Assembly (NCBI GenBank): GCA_030653975.1
Contig: JAURYH010000003.1
Span: 1 to 46,857 of the forward strand
DNA length: 46,857 bases
From: Hydrogenophaga sp.
Lineage (GTDB): Bacteria; Pseudomonadota; Gammaproteobacteria; Burkholderiales; Burkholderiaceae_C
Direction: 5' to 3'
The position numbers and the translations under genes are program-made. The notes below the pieces were generated by a model. That model saw only the letters and a program-made list of their open reading frames with translations, made no database searches and was not told the origin of the DNA. Positions 9,093-18,862 of the stretch are shown here, piece after piece; the first letter of the stretch is position 1, and every line of letters begins with the position of its first letter.

Positions 9093-10040
9093 ATGCACTC
9101 CCCACACGAACCACGGGTTCACATACTTCTGGCCAGCTACCAGGGCGCGGCCTATATCGACGCGCAGCTGGCGTCGATCGCGGCGCAGACCCACGGCAAC
9201 TGGCACCTGACCATCAGCGACGACGGCTCGGCTGACGACACGCTGGCGATCTGCCAGGCTTTTGCCGCCCAGCACCCCCGGCACACCGTTCGCCTGATCG
9301 AGGGTCCACGCCAGCGTTCGACGGCCAATTTTTTCCATTTGCTGCGCACGGTGGCGCCAGCGTCAGACGACGAGCTGTTCGCCTTCTGCGATCAGGACGA
9401 CGTGTGGATGCCCGACAAACTGACCCGCGCCATCAGCGCTCTTCGAAACCTTCAACCCGCCGCGGGACAGGCGGCGCTCTACGCCGCTCGAACGCAACTG
9501 GTGGACGAACAACTGCGGCCCATGGGCTTCAGCGAGCAGCCCATGCGCCCACTGGGTTTTGGCAATGCCCTGCTGCAAAACGTCGGCAGCGGCAACACCA
9601 TGGTCTTCAACACGGCCCTGCTGCGCCTGCTGCGGAAGGTCCAGCCTGTCCATTCGGTCTGGCACGACTGGACCGCCTACCAGGCCGTGACGGGTTGCGG
9701 CGGGCGGATGCACTTTGACCCCGAACCCTGCCTGCTCTACCGGCAACACGCGCACAACCAGGTCGGCTCCCAGGGCCGCTCGCTGGACAAACTGGAGCGC
9801 GTGAGCCTGCTGTTCAAAGGCCAGTACCGCACCTGGGGTGACCAGACCGAAGCAGCGATGGACGACCTGGCCGATGAGCTGGATGCCAATGCGCGGCGCC
9901 TGCTGCAGAACTACCAACGCATGCGTCGCAGCCCGGATCTGATCCAACGGCTCCAGGCCGGCTGGCGCAGCGGCCTGTGGCGCCAGACCCCTTCGGGCCG
10001 TGCATCGCTCTGGCTCGGCCTGGTGCTGAACCAGATCTGA
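9093..10040 (+). CDS. Glycosyltransferase family 2 (rhamnosyl-type)
   Basis: A 315-residue GT-A enzyme. The start 'VHILLASYQGAAYIDAQLASI' and 'ISDDGSADDT' (about residues 46-55) form the nucleotide-sugar binding fold, and 'FCDQDDVWMPDKL' (about residues 95-107) carries the metal-binding acidic motif. 'FDQDDVW' with a later 'HDWTAYQ' is typical of the GT2 subgroup that often uses dTDP-L-rhamnose; since rfbBDAC lies 2 kb downstream, a rhamnosyltransferase role is reasonable but not proven. It is separated by 26 bases from a paralogous GT2 of similar plan. Confidence 0.88.
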   Translation: MHSPHEPRVHILLASYQGAAYIDAQLASIAAQTHGNWHLTISDDGSADDTLAICQAFAAQHPRHTVRLIEGPRQRSTANFFHLLRTVAPASDDELFAFCDQDDVWMPDKLTRAISALRNLQPAAGQAALYAARTQLVDEQLRPMGFSEQPMRPLGFGNALLQNVGSGNTMVFNTALLRLLRKVQPVHSVWHDWTAYQAVTGCGGRMHFDPEPCLLYRQHAHNQVGSQGRSLDKLERVSLLFKGQYRTWGDQTEAAMDDLADELDANARRLLQNYQRMRRSPDLIQRLQAGWRSGLWRQTPSGRASLWLGLVLNQI

Positions 10041-10066
10041 GCAGCGTCTCCAGCCCTTTCCAGCCC

Positions 10067-11047
10067 ATGCCCAACAGCACCTCACCGATGAACGACAACA
10101 CCGCGAGCGACCGCCCGGACCGCACCGTGCTGGTCCTGCTGCCCGTGTACAACGGCGCCCGCTTCCTCACCCAGCAGATCGACTCCATCCTGAACCAGTC
10201 GCAGGTCCAGGTCTTCCTGCTGTGCCGGGACGACGCCTCTTCGGACCCTTCGGCCGCCATCCTGCAGCAATACCGGGACCGATTTCCAGCACAGGTGCAC
10301 CTTCTGCAGGACGGGCAAGGCAACCTCGGGGCCAGCGGCAACTTTTCCTGCCTGATGCAGGCGGCACTGGCGTTCCAGCTGCCGGGAGCCGGGGAGGCTC
10401 GCCCTGCGTTTTACATTGCCCTGTCTGACCAAGACGACCTCTGGCACCGCGACAAACTGGCCACCTGCCTCGCCGAGATCCAGCGACTCGAGCAGTTGCA
10501 TCCCGGCCAGCCAGCTCTGGTGCACAGCGATCTGCGTGTGATCGCCGAAGACGGCAGCGAGATGGCGCCGTCCATGGCCCGTTACCAGGGACTGCAACCC
10601 CGTTTCAGCGGCTTTGCCGCCCAGTTGCTGAGCAACACCCTCACCGGCTGCACCAGCCTGATGAACCGGGCGCTTCTGCAAAAGGGCCTGCCGGTGCCAC
10701 CCGAAGCCATCATGCACGACTGGTGGCTGTCCCTCGTGGCCAGCTCCCTGGGCAGCCGCTCCTACCTGGACCAGCCCCTGATCGACTACCGCCAGCACAG
10801 CCACAACGCCATCGGTGCCAAGGCCCAGGCCCAGCCGGTGGTGTTCCGCAGCATCCTCCATCGCATATTCGACGACCGGCATGGTGAAATTTTCCGACTC
10901 AATGCACGCCAGGCCAGCGCCTACCTGGCGCGCTTCCGAAGCGAACTGACGCCCAGACAGCGGCTCACGGCCTGGCTTGCCGGCCACCTGAGCCTGCCCG
11001 TCCCACCGCTGCAGCGCTTCATCTACCGACTGCTGAGGAAGCTGTGA
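10067..11047 (+). CDS. Glycosyltransferase family 2 (paralogue of the preceding gene)
   Basis: A 326-residue GT-A enzyme with 'VLVLLPVYNGARFLTQQIDSI' near residues 20-40, 'CRDDASSD' near 53-60, 'LSDQDDLWHRDKL' near 126-138 and 'MHDWWLSLVASSLG' near 220-233. This is the same subgroup and domain plan as the enzyme at 9093-10040, so the pair probably arose by duplication and may add two rhamnose (or related) residues in different linkages. ATG 10067 is preferred; another ATG at 10088 would remove seven poorly conserved residues, and the frame is open upstream but overlaps the previous gene. The C-terminus 'FIYRLLRKL' is basic, perhaps membrane-associating. Confidence 0.88.
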   Translation: MPNSTSPMNDNTASDRPDRTVLVLLPVYNGARFLTQQIDSILNQSQVQVFLLCRDDASSDPSAAILQQYRDRFPAQVHLLQDGQGNLGASGNFSCLMQAALAFQLPGAGEARPAFYIALSDQDDLWHRDKLATCLAEIQRLEQLHPGQPALVHSDLRVIAEDGSEMAPSMARYQGLQPRFSGFAAQLLSNTLTGCTSLMNRALLQKGLPVPPEAIMHDWWLSLVASSLGSRSYLDQPLIDYRQHSHNAIGAKAQAQPVVFRSILHRIFDDRHGEIFRLNARQASAYLARFRSELTPRQRLTAWLAGHLSLPVPPLQRFIYRLLRKL

Positions 11048-11074
11048 GCCCCGCCCGACCACCCGAAGGGGCTC
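11046..11074 (+). other. Hairpin in the 58-base gap between GT2 genes
   Basis: GAGCCCC at 11046-11052 pairs with GGGGCTC at 11068-11074 around a 15-base loop, and the upstream arm overlaps the stop codon of the preceding gene. No run of T follows, so it is a poor intrinsic terminator; it might act as an mRNA-stability or attenuation element. Confidence 0.3.
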
Positions 11075-11105
11075 TCACAGCAGTTCAAAGGACAGAGGTG
11101 ATCCA

Positions 11106-11873
11106 GTGAACCTGCGCCTCTCCGTCGTCAGCCACCAGCAGGCGCCTCTGGCCAACCGCTTCCTGTCCGACCTGCAGCGCGTGGACGGCATCACCGAACT
11201 GGTGCTGACGGAAAACCTGCCGGAGCCCGGACTGGTGCTGCCCGATCACATCCCGACGCGCCGGATCGTCAACCCGCACCCGCTGGGTTTTGCTGGCAAC
11301 CACAACCAGGCCTTTGAGGGTTGTGGGCAACCGTTCTTCTGCGTGGCCAATCCGGACATCCGCCTGTACGGCGACCCATTTCCCGGCCTGCTGGCCTGCA
11401 TGGACGATCCGGATGTCGGCGTGGTCGCCCCCCTGGTGCTGAGTCCGGCGGGGCTTCCCGAAGACAACGCCCGGCACTTTCCAACTCCCTGGAACCTGGG
11501 GCTCAAACTGCTTGGCCTGGACGACGGCCGCTACCACTTCCAGCCTTCAGTCCAGTCGGACCCCAGGCCAGTGGAGTGGGTGGCCGGCATGTTCCTGCTG
11601 TTTCGCACCACGGCTTTTCGGGATGTGGGAGGCTTTGATGCTAAATTCCACCTGTACTACGAAGATGTGGATATCTGTGCCCGCCTGTGGAAAGCCGGCT
11701 GGAAAGTGGTGTGCGATCCCGGGATCACTGTCATGCATGAAGCTCAGCGCGCCAGCCGGCACAAGCCCCGATACATGAGTTGGCACGCCACCAGCATGGC
11801 GCGCTACTTCCTCAAACATCTGGGGCGTTTGCCAAGTGCAGAACGGAACACTCCGCAGCACCGGTCGAACTGA
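11106..11873 (+). CDS. Glycosyltransferase family 2 (WbbL-like, probable rhamnosyltransferase)
   Basis: A 255-residue protein starting with GTG at 11106, which follows a purine-rich AGAGGTGA (11094-11101) by four bases. It is compact, lacking extra domains. 'NPHPLGFAGNHNQAF' (about 57-71), 'FFCVANPDIRLYGDPF' (about 78-93), 'EWVAGMFLLFRTTAFRDVGGFDAKFHLYYEDVDICARLWKAGWKV' spread over about 157-201, and a late 'HEAQRASRHKP' give the layout of WbbL-type GT2 enzymes, several of which move L-rhamnose. The gene lies 93 bases before rfbB, which supports use of dTDP-L-rhamnose; the linkage is unknown. Confidence 0.85.
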   Translation: MNLRLSVVSHQQAPLANRFLSDLQRVDGITELVLTENLPEPGLVLPDHIPTRRIVNPHPLGFAGNHNQAFEGCGQPFFCVANPDIRLYGDPFPGLLACMDDPDVGVVAPLVLSPAGLPEDNARHFPTPWNLGLKLLGLDDGRYHFQPSVQSDPRPVEWVAGMFLLFRTTAFRDVGGFDAKFHLYYEDVDICARLWKAGWKVVCDPGITVMHEAQRASRHKPRYMSWHATSMARYFLKHLGRLPSAERNTPQHRSN

Positions 11874-11966
11874 AAGTCCCTCGAATCCCTATCCGATTGC
11901 CTGGTCGCAAGACCTTCGCTTGCGTCCGCTCACCCCAACACCGACACGACCTCTCAGGAGACACGG

Positions 11967-13031
11967 ATGATTCTTGTAACTGGCGCCGCTGGCTTTATCG
12001 GCGCGAACTTCGTCATGGACTGGCTGGCCCTGAACGACGAGGCCGTCCTGAACCTGGACAAACTCACCTACGCGGGCAACCCCGAAAACCTGGCCGGTCT
12101 GCAGGACAACACCAACCATGTGTTTGTGCAGGGCGATATCGGCGACCGCGCGCTGCTCGACCGCCTTCTGGCCGAATACCGTCCACGGGCGGTGGTCAAT
12201 TTCGCCGCCGAAAGCCACGTCGACCGCTCCATCCACGGTCCGGAAGACTTCATCCAGACCAACGTGGTGGGCACCTTCCACCTGCTCGAATCGGTGCGCG
12301 CCTACTGGGGTGGGCTTGAAGCCGAAGCCAAAGACGCTTTCCGCTTCCTGCACGTCTCCACCGACGAGGTGTACGGCACGCTGGGCCCGCAGGATGCGCC
12401 GTTCACCGAAACCACGCCCTACACGCCCAACAGCCCCTATTCAGCCTCCAAGGCCGCCAGTGACCACCTGGTGCGGGCCTACCACCACACCTACGGCTTG
12501 CCGGTGCTCACCACCAACTGCTCGAACAACTACGGGCCCTACCACTTCCCCGAAAAACTGATCCCCCTGATGATCGTCAACGCACTGGCCGGCAAACCCC
12601 TGCCGGTGTATGGCGACGGCATGCAGGTGCGCGACTGGCTCTACGTCAAGGACCACTGCAGCGCCATCCGCCGCGTGCTGGAGGCGGGCCGCCTGGGTGA
12701 GACCTACAACGTGGGTGGCTGGAACGAGAAGCCCAACATCGAGATCGTGAAAACCGTTTGCGCCCTGCTGGACGGGTTGCGCCCCAGGGCCGATGGCCAG
12801 CCATACGCCAGCCAGATCAGCTACGTCAAAGACCGCCCGGGGCACGACCGCCGCTATGCCATCGATGCGAGCAAGATCCACCGCGAACTGGGCTGGAAAC
12901 CGGCCGAGACCTTCGAAAGCGGCATCCGCAAGACGGTTCAGTGGTACCTGGACCATCCGGACTGGGTGGCCCATGTGCAGAGCGGCGACTACCGCCACTG
13001 GATCGGGCAGCAGTATGGAGCGACTGCATGA
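11967..13031 (+). CDS. rfbB: dTDP-glucose 4,6-dehydratase
   Basis: Second step of dTDP-L-rhamnose synthesis: converts dTDP-glucose to dTDP-4-keto-6-deoxyglucose with bound NAD+. The 354-residue extended SDR has 'TGAAGFIG' (residues 5-12), catalytic T132-D133-E134 in 'STDEVYG', and Y158/K162 in 'YSASK', plus '[15 protein letters not shown]' and 'RDWLYVKDH', all standard for RmlB/RfbB. A good ribosome-binding site (CAGGAG around 11956-11961) precedes ATG 11967. It opens a tightly packed rfbBDAC block, overlapping rfbD by four bases (ATGA). Confidence 0.97.
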   Translation: MILVTGAAGFIGANFVMDWLALNDEAVLNLDKLTYAGNPENLAGLQDNTNHVFVQGDIGDRALLDRLLAEYRPRAVVNFAAESHVDRSIHGPEDFIQTNVVGTFHLLESVRAYWGGLEAEAKDAFRFLHVSTDEVYGTLGPQDAPFTETTPYTPNSPYSASKAASDHLVRAYHHTYGLPVLTTNCSNNYGPYHFPEKLIPLMIVNALAGKPLPVYGDGMQVRDWLYVKDHCSAIRRVLEAGRLGETYNVGGWNEKPNIEIVKTVCALLDGLRPRADGQPYASQISYVKDRPGHDRRYAIDASKIHRELGWKPAETFESGIRKTVQWYLDHPDWVAHVQSGDYRHWIGQQYGATA

Positions 13032-13915
13032 AGATCCTCCTGACCGGCAAGAATGGGCAGGTCGGGTTTGAATTGCAGCGCTCTCTGGCCCCCCTGGGCA
13101 GCGTGTACGCCGTGGACTCGGGTGACTGCGATCTGGCCAATGCCGATGCCTTGCGTGCGCTCATCCGCGACGTTCGACCACAGTTGATTGTCAACCCCGC
13201 GGCCTACACGGCGGTGGACCGCGCCGAGACCGAGGTCGCCAAGGCCATGGCGGTCAACGCCGTGGCGCCGGGCATCATGGGCGAAGAGGCGGATCGCCTG
13301 GGTGCGAGCGTCATCCATTTCTCCACCGACTACGTCTTTGATGGCCGCAAACCCACGCCCTACACCGAGCAGGACCCCACCGGGGCCCTGGGTGTCTACG
13401 GGCAAAGCAAGCTCGATGGGGAAAAGGCACTGGCGAGCGCAACAAGCCGCCACCTGATCCTGCGCACCTGCTGGGTGGTCGGCGCGCACGGCCACAACTT
13501 CGCCAAAACCATGTTGCGGCTGGCCGCCGAGCGCAAGCAGCTGAACGTGGTGAGCGATCAGCTGGGCGCGCCCACCTCCGCCGCCCTGCTGGCCGACCTG
13601 AGCGCGCACCTGGTGCGCCGCCTGCAAACCGATAGCGCCGAAAGCTATCCCTTTGGCACCTACCACCTGAGTGCCAGCGGCGAAACCAGCTGGCATGCCT
13701 ACGCCTGCCATGTGATCACCCGGGCCCTGCAGGCCGGACGGCCGCTGCAGCTCACGCCCGACAACATCCGGGCCATTGCAACAGATGATTACCCGACGGC
13801 CGCCCGCCGCCCACAGAATTCCCGTCTCGATACCTCACAATTTCAGGCCACCTTCGGACTGCGCCTGCCGCCCTGGCAACACGGCCTGGACCACATACTC
13901 CAACAAATCCTATGA
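13028..13915 (+). CDS. rfbD: dTDP-4-dehydrorhamnose reductase
   Basis: Final step of dTDP-L-rhamnose synthesis, reducing the 4-keto group with NAD(P)H. The 295-residue protein begins '[13 protein letters not shown]', has 'FSTDYVFDG' at residues 98-106 and the Y124/K128 pair in 'YGQSK', as in RmlD. ATG 13028 is chosen because it overlaps the rfbB stop as ATGA and starts directly at the Rossmann strand; upstream in-frame codons lie inside rfbB. It overlaps rfbA in the same ATGA manner, so rfbB-D-A are translationally coupled. Confidence 0.96.
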   Translation: MKILLTGKNGQVGFELQRSLAPLGSVYAVDSGDCDLANADALRALIRDVRPQLIVNPAAYTAVDRAETEVAKAMAVNAVAPGIMGEEADRLGASVIHFSTDYVFDGRKPTPYTEQDPTGALGVYGQSKLDGEKALASATSRHLILRTCWVVGAHGHNFAKTMLRLAAERKQLNVVSDQLGAPTSAALLADLSAHLVRRLQTDSAESYPFGTYHLSASGETSWHAYACHVITRALQAGRPLQLTPDNIRAIATDDYPTAARRPQNSRLDTSQFQATFGLRLPPWQHGLDHILQQIL

Positions 13916-14802
13916 ACGCCATCCAACGCAAAGGCATCATCCTCGCCGGCGGCTCCGGCACCCGGCTCTACCCCGTGACCCAGGCGGTGAGCAAGCAGCT
14001 CATGCCGGTGTACGACAAGCCGATGATCTACTACCCGCTGAGCACGCTGATGCTCGCCGGCATCCGCGACATCCTGATCATCTCCACGCCGCACGACACA
14101 CCGCGCTTCACCGAACTCCTGGGTGATGGCAGCCAGTGGGGTCTGAACCTGCAGTACGCCGTGCAACCCAGCCCGGATGGCTTGGCGCAGGCCTTCATCA
14201 TTGGCGAGCACTTCATCGGCAACAATCCCTCTGCCCTGGTGCTGGGCGACAACATCTTTCACGGCCACGACTTCGCCGACCTGCTGCGCCGCGCCCATGA
14301 ACGCGACACGGGCGCCACCGTGTTCGCATACCACGTGCTCGACCCGGAACGGTACGGCGTGGCCGAGTTCGATGCCCAGGGGCACGTGTTGAGCCTGGAG
14401 GAAAAACCCGCCCAGCCCAAAAGCAACTACGCCGTGACCGGTCTGTACTTCTACGACCAGCAAGTGGCTGCCCTGGCCAAGGACCTCAGACCCTCGCCGC
14501 GTGGCGAGCTCGAGATCACCGACCTGAACCGCCTGTACCTGGAATCCAACCAACTCCAGGTCGAGGTCATGGGCCGGGGGTATGCCTGGCTCGACACCGG
14601 CACGCACGACAGCCTGCTCGAAGCCGGCCAGTTCATCGCCACACTGGAAAAACGCCAGGGCCTCAAAGTGGCCTGCCCGGAAGAGATTGCTTTCCGCAGC
14701 GGCTGGATCAGTGTCGAACAGGTGCAGGCCCTGATCAAGCCGCTGGCCAAGAACGGCTACGGCCAGTACCTGCAACGGATCATCAAAGAAGAGCTGCGCT
14801 GA
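13912..14802 (+). CDS. rfbA: Glucose-1-phosphate thymidylyltransferase
   Basis: First committed step to dTDP-L-rhamnose: glucose-1-phosphate plus dTTP gives dTDP-glucose and pyrophosphate. The 296-residue protein has the nucleotidyltransferase signature '[13 protein letters not shown]' (residues 11-23), '[18 protein letters not shown]', 'LGDNIFHG' (about 110-117) and '[20 protein letters not shown]' (about 163-182). Length and motifs match RmlA/RfbA. The gene starts in an ATGA overlap with rfbD; rfbC follows four bases later. Confidence 0.97.
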   Translation: MNAIQRKGIILAGGSGTRLYPVTQAVSKQLMPVYDKPMIYYPLSTLMLAGIRDILIISTPHDTPRFTELLGDGSQWGLNLQYAVQPSPDGLAQAFIIGEHFIGNNPSALVLGDNIFHGHDFADLLRRAHERDTGATVFAYHVLDPERYGVAEFDAQGHVLSLEEKPAQPKSNYAVTGLYFYDQQVAALAKDLRPSPRGELEITDLNRLYLESNQLQVEVMGRGYAWLDTGTHDSLLEAGQFIATLEKRQGLKVACPEEIAFRSGWISVEQVQALIKPLAKNGYGQYLQRIIKEELR

Positions 14803-14806
14803 CCCC

Positions 14807-15352
14807 ATGAAAGCCACCCCCCTCGCCATTCCCGAAGTCATCCTGTTCGAACCCAAGGTTTTTGGCGACGACCGTGGTTTCTTCTACGAAAGCTTCAACC
14901 AGGCCCGCTTCGAGCAGGCGGTCGGCTACAAGGTCGATTTTGTGCAGGACAACCACTCCAAGTCGAGCCAGGGTGTGCTGCGTGGCCTGCACTACCAGAT
15001 CCAGCAAGCCCAGGGCAAGCTGGTGCGCGTGGCGCAGGGCGAGGTGTTCGATGTCGCGGTGGACATCCGCCGCAGCTCGCCCACCTTCGGCCAGTGGGTG
15101 GGCGCCGTCCTGAGCGCCGAGAACAAACAACAGCTCTGGGTGCCCAAGGGCTTTGCCCACGGCTTCGTGGTGCTCAGTGAAACCGCCGAATTCCTCTACA
15201 AGACCAGTGATTACTACGCGCCGGCCCACGAGCGCTGCATCGTCTGGAACGACCCCGATCTGGCGATCGACTGGCACACCTCGGTAGCACCGCTGCTCTC
15301 GGCCAAGGACCAGGCTGGCGCCTCTTTCCAACAAGCCGAGGTCTTCGCCTGA
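14807..15352 (+). CDS. rfbC: dTDP-4-dehydrorhamnose 3,5-epimerase
   Basis: Third enzyme of the dTDP-L-rhamnose pathway; a small cupin that epimerises C3 and C5 of dTDP-4-keto-6-deoxyglucose. It has 181 residues, the family norm. 'FGDDRGFFYESFN' (19-31), 'QDNHSKSSQGVLRGLHYQ' (47-64, with the catalytic-base candidate H62), 'VPKGFAHGF' (112-120) and 'YKTSDYY' (131-137) are all present. It completes a full rfbBDAC set and precedes manC by five bases. Confidence 0.96.
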   Translation: MKATPLAIPEVILFEPKVFGDDRGFFYESFNQARFEQAVGYKVDFVQDNHSKSSQGVLRGLHYQIQQAQGKLVRVAQGEVFDVAVDIRRSSPTFGQWVGAVLSAENKQQLWVPKGFAHGFVVLSETAEFLYKTSDYYAPAHERCIVWNDPDLAIDWHTSVAPLLSAKDQAGASFQQAEVFA

Positions 15353-15357
15353 ACCCC

Positions 15358-16833
15358 ATGAAACTGATCTCCGTTGTACTGTCAGGCGGTGCCGGCACAC
15401 GACTGTGGCCGGCCTCGCGCCAGGCCTACCCCAAGCCCTTCATGAAGCTCGGCGGCAGCGCCCTGCTGGAACAAGCCATCAGCCGCGGCCAGGCCTGCGG
15501 TACCGATGATTTGCTTATTGTCACCAACCAGGACCACCTGTTCCTGACCCAGGGTCTGCTGTCGGACATGGCCGACCCACCACGGGCGCGCTACCTGCTC
15601 GAACCCAAGGGACGCAACACGGCACCCGCCATCGCCCTGGCAGCGCTGGCCTGCCAGGCCACCCACGGCGACGACGCGGTCATGCTGGTGCTGCCGGCAG
15701 ACCATCTGATTCCAGATACCGAGTCCTTTGTGGCCAATGCCCTCGAAGCCATCCGACAGGCCCAGGAGGGGCACCTCGTGGTGTTTGGCATCCATCCGAC
15801 CGGCCCTGAAACCGGCTTCGGCTATATCGAAGTGGCCAAGGTGGGCCGGGACATCCAACCTGTGCTCCAGTTTGTCGAAAAGCCCGACATCGCCACCGCA
15901 CAGGACTACCTGGCGACCGGTCGCTACTACTGGAACAGCGGCATGTTCTGCTTCACCGCGGGCACCATCATCGGGTCGCTGGAGCAGCATGCACCCGCTG
16001 TGCTGAAGGCGGCCCGTCTGGCCATGGCATCGGCCAATACCCAGTCGCTGCCCATTCCGGACGAAGCGAATCCGCCCAGCGTGACCCGTTTCGATGCCCA
16101 CACCTTTGGTCTGCAGCCTGACATCAGCATCGACTACGCCGTCATGGAGCGCGCATCCAACGTGATCCTGATCCCGGCCCGATTCGGCTGGAGCGACGTG
16201 GGGGCGTGGCCCGCCGTTGCCCTGGCCCACACGGCGGACGCCAGCGGCAACACCCTCGGCACCGCCGACGGTACCGACTGGGTGGCCGTCAACACCACCG
16301 GAACCCACGTGCACATCGACAGCCACTGCCACAAGGTCGTGGCCACGGTGGGCGTGCAGGACCTGGTGGTGGTCGACACCCCCGACGCCCTGCTGATCGT
16401 CAGCAAGCAGGAAGCCCAGAACGTCAAGCGCGTCGTGGATGCGCTCAAGGAGCGACACATCAGCAGCGCACAACACCAGACCACGGTGCTCCCCCCCGCG
16501 GTGCACCGCCCCTGGGGCACCTACGCCACGCTGAAAGAAGAAGACGGCTACAAAGTCAAGCGCATCACCGTCAAACCCGGTCAGAGCCTGAGCCTGCAGT
16601 TTCATCACCAGCGCGCCGAACACTGGGTGGTGGTGCGCGGACGCGGCATCATCCAGATCGGTGATGCCGAACACGTCACCCAGCCCGGTGAGTACCGCTA
16701 CATCCCGCTGCAAGCCAAACACCGCCTCACCAACGTGGGCCACGATGAACTGGTGCTGATCGAAGTCCAGTGCGGCGACTACCTCGGCGAAGACGACATC
16801 GTCCGGCTGCAAGACCGTTACGGGCGCTCCTGA
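15358..16833 (+). CDS. manC: Mannose-1-phosphate guanylyltransferase / mannose-6-phosphate isomerase
   Basis: A bifunctional type II enzyme of 491 residues. Residues 1 to about 350 form the GTP:mannose-1-phosphate guanylyltransferase, with 'LSGGAGTRLWPASR' (8-21), 'PAIALAALACQ' and 'FVEKPD' (about 171-176). The last ~120 residues are a cupin isomerase domain, 'RPWGTYATLKEEDGYKVKRI' near 383-402, with 'FHHQRAEHWVVV' near 416-427. It makes mannose-6-phosphate from fructose-6-phosphate and GDP-mannose from mannose-1-phosphate; the phosphomannomutase between them is not in this window. GDP-mannose feeds gmd and rmd. The stop overlaps the next start as TGATG. Confidence 0.95.
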   Translation: MKLISVVLSGGAGTRLWPASRQAYPKPFMKLGGSALLEQAISRGQACGTDDLLIVTNQDHLFLTQGLLSDMADPPRARYLLEPKGRNTAPAIALAALACQATHGDDAVMLVLPADHLIPDTESFVANALEAIRQAQEGHLVVFGIHPTGPETGFGYIEVAKVGRDIQPVLQFVEKPDIATAQDYLATGRYYWNSGMFCFTAGTIIGSLEQHAPAVLKAARLAMASANTQSLPIPDEANPPSVTRFDAHTFGLQPDISIDYAVMERASNVILIPARFGWSDVGAWPAVALAHTADASGNTLGTADGTDWVAVNTTGTHVHIDSHCHKVVATVGVQDLVVVDTPDALLIVSKQEAQNVKRVVDALKERHISSAQHQTTVLPPAVHRPWGTYATLKEEDGYKVKRITVKPGQSLSLQFHHQRAEHWVVVRGRGIIQIGDAEHVTQPGEYRYIPLQAKHRLTNVGHDELVLIEVQCGDYLGEDDIVRLQDRYGRS

Positions 16834-17624
16834 TGGACATGATCCGAGCCCTGTGGGCCTACCGGGGTTTCATCCTCGGCAGCGTCAAACGCGAATTCCA
16901 GACCAAATACCGCAACTCCCTGCTGGGCGCGGCCTGGAACATCATCAACCCGCTGTCGATGATCGTGGTCTACACGCTCATCTTTTCGCAGCTGATGAAA
17001 ACCCGGCTGCCGGGCGTCGACAGCACCTACGCCTTCAGCATCTACCTCTGTACCGGCATCCTGACCTGGGGCCTGTTTGCCGAGATCACCACCCGCGCCA
17101 CCGGCATGTTCCTCGAACACGCCAACCTGCTGAAAAAACTGAGCTTTCCGCGCCTGTGCCTGCCGGTCACGGTGGTCAGCAACGCGGTGCTCAACTTCGG
17201 CATCGTCTTCGGCCTCTTCACCCTCTTCCTGCTGCTGTCCGGCAACTTCCCGGGCTGGGCCTTTCTGGCACTGATCCCGCTGCTGCTGCTGCTGGTGCTG
17301 TTTGCCATCGGCATCGGCATCACCCTGGGCGTGCTCAACGTCTTTTTCCGCGATGTGGGCCAGTTCTTCGGGATCTTTCTGTCCTTCTGGTTCTGGTTCA
17401 CCCCGATCGTCTACCCGATCAGCATCCTGCCCGACCAGGTGAAGTTCCTCATGAACTTCAACCCGATGGCGCGGCTGATGGCCGCCTTTCAGAGCGTCCT
17501 GATGACAGGCCAGTGGCCGAACTGGCACAGCCTCTGGCCCGTGGTCGTCCTGGCCGTATTCCTCTGCGTCTTTGGCCTGCGCCTGTTTCGCCAGCGCTCC
17601 GGCGAAATGGTCGACGAACTCTGA
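16833..17624 (+). CDS. wzm: Polysaccharide ABC exporter, permease subunit
   Basis: A 263-residue inner-membrane protein with about six hydrophobic segments, the ABC-2 type permease of O-antigen/capsule export. 'KREFQTKYRNSLLGAAWNIINPL' (about 20-42) is the hallmark cytoplasmic segment of Wzm/KpsM-type permeases, and 'FFRDVGQFFGIFLSFWFWFTPIVYP' spans about 172-196. It starts at ATG 16833 inside the manC stop; earlier in-frame codons are within manC. With Wzt it moves the finished undecaprenyl-linked polysaccharide to the periplasm, which explains the absence of Wzx and Wzy genes. Confidence 0.94.
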   Translation: MDMIRALWAYRGFILGSVKREFQTKYRNSLLGAAWNIINPLSMIVVYTLIFSQLMKTRLPGVDSTYAFSIYLCTGILTWGLFAEITTRATGMFLEHANLLKKLSFPRLCLPVTVVSNAVLNFGIVFGLFTLFLLLSGNFPGWAFLALIPLLLLLVLFAIGIGITLGVLNVFFRDVGQFFGIFLSFWFWFTPIVYPISILPDQVKFLMNFNPMARLMAAFQSVLMTGQWPNWHSLWPVVVLAVFLCVFGLRLFRQRSGEMVDEL

Positions 17625-17638
17625 ACCGGCACCGAAAC

Positions 17639-18862
17639 ATGGGCACCATCTCTGTCTCCACCCTGGGCAAGGCCTACAAGCAGTACCCGACCCGCTGGGC
17701 ACGCCTGGCCGAATGGCTCGTTCCCTTCAGCCCCAAACGTCACACCCTCAAGTGGGTGCTTCAGGACATCAACTTCACCGTCAACCCGGGTGAGGCTGTC
17801 GGCATCATCGGCATCAACGGCGCGGGCAAGAGCACGCTGCTCAAGATGATCACGGGAACAACCCAGCCCACCACGGGCAGCGTGCGCATGACCGGCCGCG
17901 TGGCCGCCATGCTGGAGCTCGGCATGGGTTTCCACCCGGACTTCACCGGGCGACAGAACGCCTACATGGCGGGCCAGTTGCTCGGCTACTCGGTCGAGGA
18001 GATTGCGCGCCTCATGCCCGACATCGAAGCCTTTGCCGAAATCGGTGACTACATCGACCAACCCGTGCGGGTCTACAGCAGCGGCATGCAGATGCGGCTG
18101 GCCTTCAGCGTGGCCACCGCGCACCGGCCCGACATTCTGATCGTGGACGAAGCGCTGTCGGTGGGCGATGCATATTTCGTTCACAAGAGCTTTGCGCGCA
18201 TCAAGCAATTTCGCGAACAAGGAACCACGCTGCTGATCGTCAGCCACGACAAGCAGGCCATACAGAATATTTGCGACCGGGCCATCCTGCTAAATGGTGG
18301 CCAACTGGCCATGCAGGGCGAGCCAGAAGCGGTCATGGACTACTACAACGCCTTGCTGGCCGACCACCAGAACCAGCAAGTCACGCAAGAGGTAAGAGAA
18401 GACGGCAAGGTGCAAACCATCTCGGGTACCGGAGAAGCCACCGTTACCGCCATAGCACTGGTTGATGAAGCCAACCGTCCTCTAGAGGTGGTTGACGTCG
18501 GGCAGGCCGTGCGGTTACGTATCGAAGTCACCGTGCATCAAGCCATAGACCGCTTGGTGCTGGGCTACGGCATCAAAGACCGCTTGGGTCAAGTCATTTA
18601 CGGTACCAATACCCACCTGAAAAACCAGCCGCTGCTCAACGTTGCGGCTGGGGAGCGGTGCTTGTTTGACATCGCCTTCCCGGCCAACTTTGGGCCTGGT
18701 ACCTACTCGGTGCAAACCGCCATTGTGAGTACCGACACCCATTTTGCCAACAACTACGAATGGAGAGACTTGGCCTTGGTCTTCAATGTGGTCAACATGA
18801 ACAAGTCCCATTTTGCCGGTTGTGTTTGGATGGACCCTGTCATCGAAATCTCCCGCGCATGA
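17639..18862 (+). CDS. wzt: Polysaccharide ABC exporter, ATPase with C-terminal glycan-recognition domain
   Basis: A 407-residue ABC ATPase. Walker A is G58-INGA-GKST66, the signature is 'VYSSGMQMRLAFS' near 148-160 and Walker B 'ILIVDEALSVGD' near 167-178. After residue ~245 there is a second domain, about 255-407, with the beta-rich pattern of Wzt C-terminal carbohydrate-binding domains ('VDVGQAVRLRIEVTV', 'NFGPGTYSVQTAI', ending 'HFAGCVWMDP'). In E. coli O8/O9a this domain recognises the modified non-reducing end of the chain. Base composition falls sharply in this second domain (65% G+C in the 60 bases from 17821, 48% from 18721), suggesting it was exchanged together with the next two genes. 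ATGA overlap with the next gene. Confidence 0.94.
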   Translation: MGTISVSTLGKAYKQYPTRWARLAEWLVPFSPKRHTLKWVLQDINFTVNPGEAVGIIGINGAGKSTLLKMITGTTQPTTGSVRMTGRVAAMLELGMGFHPDFTGRQNAYMAGQLLGYSVEEIARLMPDIEAFAEIGDYIDQPVRVYSSGMQMRLAFSVATAHRPDILIVDEALSVGDAYFVHKSFARIKQFREQGTTLLIVSHDKQAIQNICDRAILLNGGQLAMQGEPEAVMDYYNALLADHQNQQVTQEVREDGKVQTISGTGEATVTAIALVDEANRPLEVVDVGQAVRLRIEVTVHQAIDRLVLGYGIKDRLGQVIYGTNTHLKNQPLLNVAAGERCLFDIAFPANFGPGTYSVQTAIVSTDTHFANNYEWRDLALVFNVVNMNKSHFAGCVWMDPVIEISRA

